This document shows positions 9,028 to 16,002 of a stretch of 39,414 nucleotides of DNA, piece by piece (positions within the stretch are counted from its first letter, which is position 1; every line of letters begins with the position of its first letter). The translations under genes were made by a program, and so were the position numbers. The stretch comes from Megasphaera sp. MJR8396C (GTDB lineage: Bacteria; Bacillota; Negativicutes; Veillonellales; Megasphaeraceae), in the NCBI RefSeq assembly GCF_001546855.1, contig NZ_KQ958154.1:1-39414 (forward strand). The letters are read 5' to 3'. Under the pieces are notes generated by a model that did not search any database, had not been told where the DNA came from, and worked only from the letters and a program-made list of their open reading frames with translations.

Positions 9028-10453
9028 GATTTGCATCCCCCTCATGGCGTTCCATCCAGCGCTGGGCTGCCGCTGCCAATACGTCGGCGTCATTGGCCAG
9101 GTCCTTGTTTTGAACCCGTTTCAAGAGGACGCGCAGGCACTGGCCGGTACGATTCCGACACTGGTCTGGAATGCGTCGGTCATAAGCCAGGTCCTTGGTA
9201 CTAACCGGCATGGCTTCGGCCAACATAGTCATATACGCCCCGAAAGATTCCGTTCCTTCCGTATTCGTATCGGGACGGCCGCAGCCGATGATATCGCCAA
9301 TGGACAGAGCCGTCGCCTGTTGAACAGCTTCGACCAATTCTTCCGTCCGATGGAAGGGCCCCTGCAGAGCTTCGCGGCGAAGCCACTTGTCGACGTCTCC
9401 CTCTGACGTATTGGCAAAAAAATGAAATTTCATATGGGTCTTGACCAGCCAAGCCACGCGTTCGGCAAAGGCCGGTTTCTTGCGCCAGCGCAGCAACACG
9501 GCCTTGGCCATATCAGCCCCTTCCGAATCGTGGCAGTAATCGGTATACCGCCCTTCTTTTTCACCGCGGATCCCAGGCAGGCCTTTGGCGACATCGTGAA
9601 ATAACGCAGCGTAGCGGATGGTCAGATCCTGCGGCGTATGGGCCACTGTCGCCAAGGTATGAAACCACGCATCGTAGCGATGAAAGGGCATAGACTGGGG
9701 CGTATCGGGCAAGTGGCTCAATTCCGGCAGGATGGGAATGGCCGTATAAACGCCGTTTTCCTTTTGGCGGCACGAACAGGCCCCAAGACCGCTGCGAACG
9801 AGAATATCTAAGCCGCGAAAAGCAGCCGGTGTTACCATCAGGCGGTCGAGTTCACCGACGACCCGTTCGAGAGACAGTCCGGACACGCGATCAAAAGCGG
9901 CCGGCATGGCCTTTACCGTTTCGGTGGCGGCCGTAAAATCGAGCTGACCGGCAAAGCGGCACAGGCGAAAGAGGCGCAGGGCATCTTCCTGAAAGCGGCG
10001 GACGGGATCGCCGACCGTAACCAGCCGTTTCTTCTTTAAATCCTTTCGGCCGCCGACGTAGTCATAGACTTCTCCCCTGCCATCCATCGCTAGGGCGTTA
10101 ACGGTAAAATCGCGGCGCAGCACGTCTTCGCGAAGGGTATCGGCGTACCAGACGCGGTCCGGCCGATGGCTGTCACTGCCGTAAGACTCGCCGCGAAAGG
10201 TGGCGACTTCAAAGGGTTGGCCGTCGAGGACGACGACGACGATGCCAAAAGCTTCGGCGTTGATTTCTGCCGTATGCCAGCCTTTTTCTTCGGCGACGCG
10301 GCGGATATCGTCAGGCCGGGCCGACGTGGCAATGTCGTAGTCATGGGGCGTCCGTCCCATGAGCAAATCGCGAACAGCTCCGCCGACGACATAGGCTTCA
10401 AAACCGGCATCTTCCAGTGCCATAAGCAGTTGATGCGCTCGTTCTTTCATCAT
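9017..10453 (-). CDS. cca: CCA tRNA nucleotidyltransferase
   Basis: A 478-residue class II nucleotidyltransferase that adds or repairs the 3' CCA of tRNAs. VVGGAVRDLLMGRTPHDYDI at residues 22-41 carries the GGxVRD motif and the two metal-binding aspartates DxD. RRDFTVNALAM, and EDALRLFRLCRFA near 160, are the B- and D-type family motifs that read the incoming nucleotide. A C-terminal HD domain (ALFHDVAKG near 290) is typical of the longer bacterial enzymes. Two adjacent ATG codons are available after GGAAGG; either is possible. It leads the minus-strand run to cfa and is divergent from the cobalamin adenosyltransferase gene, with promoters presumably within 10454-10604. Confidence 0.93.
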   Translation of the reverse strand: MMKERAHQLLMALEDAGFEAYVVGGAVRDLLMGRTPHDYDIATSARPDDIRRVAEEKGWHTAEINAEAFGIVVVVLDGQPFEVATFRGESYGSDSHRPDRVWYADTLREDVLRRDFTVNALAMDGRGEVYDYVGGRKDLKKKRLVTVGDPVRRFQEDALRLFRLCRFAGQLDFTAATETVKAMPAAFDRVSGLSLERVVGELDRLMVTPAAFRGLDILVRSGLGACSCRQKENGVYTAIPILPELSHLPDTPQSMPFHRYDAWFHTLATVAHTPQDLTIRYAALFHDVAKGLPGIRGEKEGRYTDYCHDSEGADMAKAVLLRWRKKPAFAERVAWLVKTHMKFHFFANTSEGDVDKWLRREALQGPFHRTEELVEAVQQATALSIGDIIGCGRPDTNTEGTESFGAYMTMLAEAMPVSTKDLAYDRRIPDQCRNRTGQCLRVLLKRVQNKDLANDADVLAAAAQRWMERHEGDANHGL

Positions 10454-10604
10454 CCCGGCCTTCCTTTCCTTCAGAAATTAATGATGTTATATTATAACAC
10501 GAATAGACGGTACTGACCACTATCTGATAGCCTATCGTTATGATATAATTCACTCATAAGGTGAACGTAACAGTCCGCCAGAGAATATAAAAGGGGGTAA
10601 TCTC

Positions 10605-11132
10605 TTGGACACAGGTTTAATACATATTTATTGCGGCGACGGGAAAGGCAAGACGACGGCTTCCTTAGGTCTGGCCCTGCGCTGTGCCGGCCGCGGCGGG
10701 CGCATCCTCTTTGCCCAATTCTTAAAAGGACGGCCGACGGGCGAACTCACGTCCCTAGCCCAGATTCCGGCCATCACCGTCCTTCGGGGCAAGGCCATCC
10801 TGAAATTCACCTTCCAGATGACCGATGATGAGAAAAGAGAGACGAAAGAAGCGCAAACGGACTTATTCCATAAGGTCTGCGCCTTCTGCTTCGACCAAAA
10901 GCCCGACCTCGTCGTCTGTGATGAACTCGTCGGCGCCTCGGCCCTGGGCTTAGTACCCGAAGAAGAAGTCCGCCGCTTTCTGCAAGAAAAGCCGGCCAAA
11001 ACGGAAGTCGTCCTGACCGGACGCAATCCCAGTCAAGCCCTCATCGACCTTGCCGACTACGTCTCTGAAATCCAAAAGATAAAGCATCCCTTCGACCGGG
11101 GCATTCCGGCCCGCGAGGGAATCGAAGAATAG
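10605..11132 (+). CDS. cobO: Cob(I)yrinic acid a,c-diamide adenosyltransferase
   Basis: A 175-residue CobA/CobO/BtuR-type enzyme that transfers the adenosyl group of ATP to Co(I) corrinoids, making adenosylcobalamin precursors. The P-loop GDGKGKTTASLGLALRCAG starts at residue 9. AQFLKGRPTGEL, and the stretch DLVVCDELVGA near 105, match the family's Walker B region, and VVLTGRNPSQALIDLADYV near 142 is its C-terminal signature. The length is typical. The start is a TTG placed eight bases after AAGGGGG; no better ATG exists. It is followed 19 bases later by the M20 hydrolase and is probably cotranscribed with it. Confidence 0.93.
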   Translation: MDTGLIHIYCGDGKGKTTASLGLALRCAGRGGRILFAQFLKGRPTGELTSLAQIPAITVLRGKAILKFTFQMTDDEKRETKEAQTDLFHKVCAFCFDQKPDLVVCDELVGASALGLVPEEEVRRFLQEKPAKTEVVLTGRNPSQALIDLADYVSEIQKIKHPFDRGIPAREGIEE

Positions 11133-11151
11133 CTAAAAGGGGGAATCTCAT

Positions 11152-12411
11152 ATGATCAATATCTTTGAAGCTGTAAAAGAAGAGCAGGGGGAACTCGTCG
11201 CCCTGCGCCGCCACTTCCACGAATATCCGGAATTATCAAAACAAGAGGATCAGACCATTGCCTATATCGCCAAAAAGCTCGATGAATACGGCATTTCTTA
11301 CCGCCTCGTCGACCAGGGCGGGCTCATCGCCTGGATCGACGGCAAGGGACCGGGAAAGACCCTGCTCCTTCGGGCCGACGTCGATGCCTTGCCCATTACG
11401 GAAGGCGAAAAGAATCTCTCCTGCTCCCGGGTCTGCCGCTCCCGCAACGCAGGCGTCATGCATGCCTGCGGTCACGACGGCCACATGGCCATGCAGCTCG
11501 TCGCGGCAAAACTACTGAACCGCTGGAAAGATCAGTGGGACGGCACGATCCTCTTCATGTTTGAACGGGGCGAAGAAGCCTCAGGCCCGCTTGAATATCT
11601 CCTGCGCTACCTTGAACAGGACAGCCCCTGGCAGGTCGACGCCTGCTATGCCACCCACGTCCGCTGGGACATTCCGGCCGGAAAAATCGCCATCTGCGAC
11701 GAAGCCCCCATGGCCGGCGGTTTTGGCTTTGAAATCCGCATCGACGGTCACGGCGGCCACGGTTCCCGTCCGGACCTGGCCCAAAGCCCAATCGACTGCT
11801 TCCACGATTTCTACGGCAACCTGCAGGCCTTGCGCATGCGCATCGTCTCGCCCAAGGAATGCCTGACCTACTCTATCGGCAGCCTGCACAGCGGCGATAC
11901 ACTCAACGTCATTCCCAACTCCCTGACCTTTTCGGGAACGTCGCGGTTCTTCAGTTATGACAATGCCGGAAAGGGCTTTTATGAAGCCTTTCAGGACATC
12001 CTTAAAAAGTCCTGCCAAACCTACGGGTGCAGCTACGAAATCCTGCACATGCCGGACCCCTTATTCGAAGTCCAGAACGATCCCGCCTGCGTCCGCATTG
12101 CCCGGGAAGCCGTCCAAAAATATATGGGCCCTGACGTCTTAACGGACTGCCAGCCCTGGATGGCGTCGGAAACCTTTGCCCTCACGGCCCGGCTCTACCC
12201 GGGCGTCCTGATCTTCACGGGCATCGAAAATAAAGAAAAAGGCTGCGGCGCCAATCACCACACGCCGGAATTCGACCTCGATGAAGACGGCCTGCCCTAT
12301 GGGGCCGCAACCTGCCTAGGCTTTGCCCTCGATTATTTAAAAGAAAAACCAGATATTCCCTTCAAACGACCTGACGAGCCCCTTGAAAAACTCGTCGCCC
12401 GCAACATTTGA
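11152..12411 (+). CDS. M20D-family amidohydrolase (aminoacylase/aminobenzoyl-glutamate-hydrolase-like)
   Basis: A 419-residue metallopeptidase-like hydrolase of the M20 family, probably cleaving an N-acyl amino acid or similar amide. LRRHFHEYPELS near residue 20 and LLLRADVDALPI near 82 carry the M20D signatures. MHACGHDGHMAMQL near 105 holds metal-ligand His residues and the Cys typical of M20D. FERGEEASGP near 140 contains the general-base Glu. GGHGSRPDLAQSPID near 200 belongs to the dimerisation domain. The length is normal. Start ATG follows AAGGGGGAATC. A terminator follows at once, and its distal arm overlaps the end of the interrupted HAD gene on the other strand. The true substrate is not predictable from sequence. 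Confidence 0.88.
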   Translation: MINIFEAVKEEQGELVALRRHFHEYPELSKQEDQTIAYIAKKLDEYGISYRLVDQGGLIAWIDGKGPGKTLLLRADVDALPITEGEKNLSCSRVCRSRNAGVMHACGHDGHMAMQLVAAKLLNRWKDQWDGTILFMFERGEEASGPLEYLLRYLEQDSPWQVDACYATHVRWDIPAGKIAICDEAPMAGGFGFEIRIDGHGGHGSRPDLAQSPIDCFHDFYGNLQALRMRIVSPKECLTYSIGSLHSGDTLNVIPNSLTFSGTSRFFSYDNAGKGFYEAFQDILKKSCQTYGCSYEILHMPDPLFEVQNDPACVRIAREAVQKYMGPDVLTDCQPWMASETFALTARLYPGVLIFTGIENKEKGCGANHHTPEFDLDEDGLPYGAATCLGFALDYLKEKPDIPFKRPDEPLEKLVARNI

Positions 12412-12417
12412 CCGACG

Positions 12418-12460
12418 CGGTCCGAGACTGAAATCCCTCAGTCCCGGGCCGTATTTTTTT
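12418..12460 (+). terminator. Intrinsic terminator after the M20 hydrolase
   Basis: CGGTCCGAGACTGA pairs with TCAGTCCCGGGCCG (one mismatch) and is followed by ATTTTTTT. The right arm overlaps the last codons of the HAD gene on the minus strand. Confidence 0.8.
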
Positions 12461-12846
12461 CAAGAAGTTCCGGTACTTCGGAGAGACTTTGGCAAATATG
12501 CCAGGCCAGGGCCTGCACCTCTTTATCAATTTCAATCAAATCGGGAATCCAAATGGAAGGAATCCCGGCTCGATGAGCGGCCAAAATTCCGCTTTCCGAA
12601 TCTTCCATGACCAGGGCCGTTTCAGGCTGGACGCCGGCTTTTTCGCAGGCCATGAGGAAGACATCCGGCGCCGGCTTTCCGTGCGGCGCTTCTTCCCCAC
12701 TCTGGACGACCGAAAAAAAGGAGGCAAGGCCGTTTCGTTCCAGTAAATACTCGATCATCTCCCGCGGAGACGAGGAGGCGACGGCGCAAATCAGTCCTTC
12801 TTTTCGAGCATACTCCAAGATCTGATTCAGGCCCGGTTTGAAAGGA
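12438..12846 (-). pseudogene. HAD-family hydrolase, C-terminal fragment (interrupted gene)
   Basis: The distal 135 codons of a HAD subfamily IA phosphatase or phosphomutase (beta-phosphoglucomutase-like). Motif II is AVASSSPREM, the motif III Lys is in HGKPAPDVF and motif IV is VMEDSESGILAA. The N-terminal nucleophile motif is absent here; it lies at 28488-28747 on the far side of the mobile element. The frame remains open upstream to 12956, but those residues come from element DNA. Joining the halves at the GA dinucleotide (12845-12846 with 28486-28487) gives ...YYKSHD-I-PFKPGL..., a continuous 222-residue protein of normal family length. The fragment is presumably non-functional while the element is integrated. 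Confidence 0.9.
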
Positions 12847-12947
12847 TATGCCATACTTGTTCGTGAAGAGTTCAGTTGCCTTGAATTTATCATGAACAGG
12901 GACACGATCAACTGGATTCTGAAAAAACTGAATACAGGAGGTCGAAC

Positions 12948-13325
12948 ATGGAGCATTTACCAAAGAAAATCCATCAAAACGGCATCAGCTACACGCTGGT
13001 GGGAGACTACTACATTCCCGATTTGAAGCTGCCGGAGGAAAGCCGCCCCATTGGACGGTGGGGCCGGATGCACAAGACGTTTCTGCAAGAACACCGGCCC
13101 GGCCAGTACAATGCACTGCTTCTGTTGGGAAAACTCTGGACATATCTTGCTGACCTGAACGAACAGGCCGCTGACCGACTGGCGTGTATCGTCTCGCAGA
13201 TGCAGGAGGCAGAGAGTGTCACCGAGGAACTGAAAGCCCGTGACCAGCTTGCGTGGGTCGGAACCATGAACAGCATTCGCAGCCGGGCAGAGGAAATCAT
13301 CCTGTCTGAGATGATTTTTGTCTGA
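12948..13325 (+). CDS. tnpV: TnpV family transposon-encoded protein
   Basis: A 125-residue protein resembling TnpV, the small accessory protein of Tn4451-type elements. Recognisable are GISYTLVGDYYIPDL, IGRWGRMHKTFLQEHRP near residues 35-51, and the C-terminal tract WVGTMNSIRSRAEEIIL. The biochemical role of TnpV is not established. The start follows AGGAGG at seven bases. It is the first gene inside the left end of the element, 100 bases from the junction, and the next gene starts 13 bases after its stop, so the two are cotranscribed. Confidence 0.8.
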   Translation: MEHLPKKIHQNGISYTLVGDYYIPDLKLPEESRPIGRWGRMHKTFLQEHRPGQYNALLLLGKLWTYLADLNEQAADRLACIVSQMQEAESVTEELKARDQLAWVGTMNSIRSRAEEIILSEMIFV

Positions 13326-13338
13326 GGGAGGTGGACGC

Positions 13339-13620
13339 ATGATTCTGGAAGAAATGTATAACGGCAGATTTTATCCATGTGAAACGGTGGTCGCTGATTC
13401 ACCGAGGTTCAAGCAGGCAGTCAAAGCCAGCGCCGCCCTGATGGATGCCTTATCGGAGCGTCTGAGCAAAGAGGACTATGCACTGGTTGAAGAACTGCGG
13501 GAGCAGGTGGCAATCGCTCAGTGTGAGGAAAACGAAAGCCGCTTTAAATACGGCTTTTCGGCGGGGCTGCTTGTCCAGCAGGAAGCCTATGCGCAGGTGT
13601 CGCAGAAAGACAAAGAATAG
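13339..13620 (+). CDS. DUF6809-like small accessory protein
   Basis: A 93-residue acidic, largely helical protein beginning MILEEMYNGRFYPCE and ending with a Gln/Lys-rich tail. The opening resembles the DUF6809 family, which is common directly after tnpV in clostridial mobilizable elements. No catalytic motif is visible and no function is known. The start follows GGGAGGTGG. A palindrome and a terminator follow. Confidence 0.65.
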   Translation: MILEEMYNGRFYPCETVVADSPRFKQAVKASAALMDALSERLSKEDYALVEELREQVAIAQCEENESRFKYGFSAGLLVQQEAYAQVSQKDKE

Positions 13621-13637
13621 CATCTTCAATAATGGCT

Positions 13638-13654
13638 GTTCCCAAACTGGGAAC
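13638..13654. promoter_or_regulatory. Short perfect palindrome GTTCCCA/TGGGAAC
   Basis: A 7-base perfect inverted repeat with a 3-base loop, 17 bases after the DUF6809-like gene. It has no T tract directly after it and could be a protein-binding site or mRNA hairpin. Confidence 0.35.
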
Positions 13655-13681
13655 AACCACCACAACAGAATACAGCTTCAC

Positions 13682-13719
13682 AAAAGCCATTTGCCAATCA
13701 ACCGGCGGATGGCTTTTTT
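13682..13719 (+). terminator. Intrinsic terminator after tnpV operon
   Basis: AAAAGCCAT and ATGGCTTTT pair across an 18-base loop and are followed by a T tract. The terminator separates the plus-strand pair from the convergent XRE gene. Confidence 0.65.
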
Positions 13720-13730
13720 GCCGCTCAATT

Positions 13731-14579
13731 TCACTTCCGCTTACGTCTGGCCTTGCGGTTGGGCGGGATGGGGCTGGCCTTTCCTCTCATATTGTTGGGG
13801 CTTTTGAGCTGCTTGGACAGGCTCAGTATCCGCAGGAACGCCGAGAAGTCCTCCGAGGAAATCTTCTCAAAGGGTATCTGCAACTTATCGCAGAACTCGT
13901 GGATCAGCATTTCTGTATCGCTGCCCTGTCCTATGGCCTGCTCAAATTTTTTCTTCACATCATCCAGCGTGGGCTGCGGGTCGGCGGTGGTCTTGTCCTT
14001 GCGGTGTGCTTCCCGGATGTCCCGGACGATGCTGTCCAGATCATCGTGCATAACGTGGCTGTAAAAATCGCTTTCCTGCACCTGCCCCAGTTCCAGCGTC
14101 CGCATATAGAGGTCATCTTCTCCGGGCGCATACTTGCTCATGACGGTCTGCCGGGTGGCCTCCAACACCAGATTCATCTGCTCCACCCGCATATTGGCGA
14201 TCTGGTCGATGCAGATTTCCATATCTATCATCAGCCGCCGGAAATTCGGGTGGGTAGCCAGTTCGCAGAGAAGCCGGTTGTTGATTTTGCCGCTGCTCAA
14301 AAGTTCCACCATATCATCACTCAGATGCAGAGATTGAAGTTCTGTGTTTGGGTGATTTTTATTTTCCGTCAGCCCCATCAGATAGTCGGTGGACACGCCG
14401 TAAAAGTCCGCCAGCGTTGCAATCGCAAACGGGCTGATGTCCTTGTAGTCATCGGTTTCGTATTTTCCCAGCGCGGATTTAGACAGGCCGGTCTGCTCCG
14501 CCAGTTGTTCCAGCGTCAGGTGCTTGTCCACCACCCGCAGGTCTTTGAGCCGCTCCGGGATTGTCAGCTTTGCGTACAT
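13731..14579 (-). CDS. XRE-family helix-turn-helix transcriptional regulator
   Basis: A 282-residue protein. An N-terminal XRE domain spans about residues 6-70 (LTLEQLAEQTGLSKSALGKY is the recognition region, followed by TLADFYGVSTDYLMGLTE). It is followed by a long, mostly helical domain of unknown function and a strongly basic tail (RGKASPIPPNRKARRKRK). It probably controls the element's own genes. A TGCTATAAT extended -10 lies about 55 bases upstream on the minus strand (near 14626-14634). The gene is convergent with the tnpV pair. No ligand or target is predictable. Confidence 0.82.
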   Translation of the reverse strand: MYAKLTIPERLKDLRVVDKHLTLEQLAEQTGLSKSALGKYETDDYKDISPFAIATLADFYGVSTDYLMGLTENKNHPNTELQSLHLSDDMVELLSSGKINNRLLCELATHPNFRRLMIDMEICIDQIANMRVEQMNLVLEATRQTVMSKYAPGEDDLYMRTLELGQVQESDFYSHVMHDDLDSIVRDIREAHRKDKTTADPQPTLDDVKKKFEQAIGQGSDTEMLIHEFCDKLQIPFEKISSEDFSAFLRILSLSKQLKSPNNMRGKASPIPPNRKARRKRK

Positions 14580-14945
14580 CCAAAGCCCCCTCTCTCGTTA
14601 TCGTTTTTCAGTGATTACACCCATTATAGCACGATTCCATAAGCGTGGAAATATGCGGATTTCAAGCGTTTTTCCGACGTTTTGGATATACGGGAAAGAG
14701 CCTCTTTTTTCGGTAAACTGGTTCTTGCAGACAGGCACAGAACCTTGAAAATCGAATGACCGGCTGCAAGGGGGTATGGCCTCCGGGGAAGTGACGCCAG
14801 GACAGAAATCGAGCGCACCAAAGAGGCCAATACGCCGGGAAAAATTCCGGGCAGGAGCGGCTTGCAGGCAGACCGGCAGACAGAAACAAGTTTATCAATC
14901 ATGCGGGGCGCATGGCTCCGCAGCAAAGAAACGGAGGAAATCATT
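14580..14945. other. Intergenic region between divergent XRE and accessory genes
   Basis: 366 bases without a supported gene. It holds the minus-strand promoter of the XRE gene (TGCTATAAT). Further on are two hairpin-capable tracts: a near-palindrome around 14833-14853 (CCGGGAAAAATTCCGG) and another near 14903-14925 (GCGGGGCGCATGGCTCCGC). A GGAGG site for the next gene lies at the end. No plus-strand promoter stands out. Confidence 0.5.
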
Positions 14946-15239
14946 ATGACACTGAGTATGAAAGAAAAGAAGATTCTCTACGCTTACGGCTGTCCCAGCC
15001 ATCACAATACAGTGACACGGCTGAAATGGCTGACGGCACTGACAGTTGACCCGGAGGCCAAACGCCGGATGCTGGGGCTGGCCCGGAAGGTGGAGACGGA
15101 GGTGGGCGAAAGCTGGTACGAGGATTTTTACCACCATCTGCGCATGGAGATGGACGAGTACCGCCGTCTCAAGCGCAGCCTGCGTGTGCTGAAATCTTAC
15201 ACTGATTATGAGGAGGATCTGTATGAGGAAGCTGTCTAA
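14946..15239 (+). CDS. Small transposon-transfer-associated protein
   Basis: A 97-residue protein starting MTLSMKEKKILYAYGCPS, with an Arg/Glu-rich helical second half (WYEDFYHHLRMEMDEYRR). Small proteins of this kind recur beside relaxase genes of clostridial mobilizable elements and are sometimes named transposon-transfer assisting proteins. The match is from memory and no function is demonstrated. GGAGG precedes the ATG. The 3' end overlaps the next gene by 17 bases, so the two are coupled. Confidence 0.6.
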   Translation: MTLSMKEKKILYAYGCPSHHNTVTRLKWLTALTVDPEAKRRMLGLARKVETEVGESWYEDFYHHLRMEMDEYRRLKRSLRVLKSYTDYEEDLYEEAV

Positions 15240-15528
15240 GTATGAGAAAGAAACCATCATCAACTGGAACGAGGCGGAGAACCTTGCCAGCATCTACACC
15301 TTCAACGCCAGCTTGAAGCGCAGGCTGGCTGATTTCAGCCGGAAGTACCCGCTGCTGTGCCGATTGGAGCGCAGCACGCCGGAGGGCAGCGTGACCTATG
15401 TGCTGGACAAGTCCCGGCTGTCGATCCGGCTGGTGCCGCCGTACAGCGAGGAACGGAAAGCCGCTGCCAGCGCCTACGCAAAAGAGCATGGCTTTCAGGT
15501 GGTAGGGGCGGAAGAAAAAATCGCCTGA
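15223..15528 (+). CDS. Hypothetical small protein of the mobilisation region
   Basis: A 101-residue protein (MRKLSKYEKETIINWNEAE...). The N-terminal helix is charged, and the C-terminal half (SRLSIRLVPPYSEERKAAA) looks like a small alpha/beta domain. Its start overlaps the previous gene and follows AGGAGG. I do not recognise a named family. Similar proteins accompany MOBV-type relaxases in gut Firmicutes, so an accessory role in transfer is a guess. Confidence 0.65.
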   Translation: MRKLSKYEKETIINWNEAENLASIYTFNASLKRRLADFSRKYPLLCRLERSTPEGSVTYVLDKSRLSIRLVPPYSEERKAAASAYAKEHGFQVVGAEEKIA

Positions 15529-15731
15529 AACCGGGGCGTTTACGGAAAAAATGACGGGTCTGCACCCGCTGTTTTGACCGGCAATCCCCGCAGGCGTATT
15601 CCGTATCCATTCCCCGCCTATGGGTGCAAATGTGCGGATACGGAGCCGGTGAAACTGGCAAACACCGCTTCTTCGGTGGAAGCCAGCTTCGCCGGTGCGG
15701 GAGTACAGAGGGCAGCCAGCCCTTTGTGCCG

Positions 15732-15880
15732 GGGTGCAGGGGCGGCAGCGCACTGCTGGGGTCAAGGGGCAACGCCCATTGGCAGGTTAAGGGCGGCAGC
15801 CATTATCGGGTCAAGGACGAAGTGCCTTGGCGGGTTGAGGGCAGCCGCCCCATCGGGTCAAGGGTGAAACGCCTTGCCCA
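15732..15880. repeat. Degenerate ~48-bp tandem repeats upstream of the relaxase
   Basis: GGGTCAAGG recurs at 15759, 15808 and 15855 (spacing 49 and 47). Between the copies GGTTAAGGGCGGCAGCC (15785) and GGTTGAGGGCAGCCGCC (15834) repeat in step. A partial earlier unit appears near 15732. The whole gap 15529-16002 is GC-rich and without a convincing gene. It is most likely a protein-binding or transfer-origin region. Confidence 0.6.
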
Positions 15881-15884
15881 GGGA

Positions 15885-15906
15885 GAGTTGATGCCTGCGT
15901 CAACTC
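15885..15906. other. Candidate oriT hairpin of the MOBV relaxase
   Basis: GAGTTGA and TCAACTC form a perfect 7-base inverted repeat (9 of 10 if extended inward) around an 8-base loop. It lies about 100 bases upstream of the relaxase start, immediately after the tandem repeats, and is followed by GTACTGGGTATTACC. This is the normal place for an origin of transfer. The nick site is not identifiable by eye. Confidence 0.4.
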
Positions 15907-16002
15907 GTACTGGGTATTACCTGACGCAAAATTCGCAGGATTTGCGGCTTCGCCGCCCCTTCCCCGGCCCCAGAACATCTTCGCAGGAAGGAGGAAATCT
16001 GT

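Noticed and set aside
10454-10604. Possible cobalamin riboswitch before the adenosyltransferase gene
   Set aside because: The gap is only about 150 bases and shows no B12-box-like core or expected stems; only divergent promoter-like TATAAT boxes are visible.
13632-14642. A 336-codon plus-strand frame opposite the XRE regulator
   Set aside because: The minus-strand frame has a clear HTH domain and a good ribosome site; the plus-strand product is a compositional shadow.
15732-15880. Possible CRISPR array
   Set aside because: Repeats are few, degenerate and not separated by unique spacers of constant size, and no cas genes are present.
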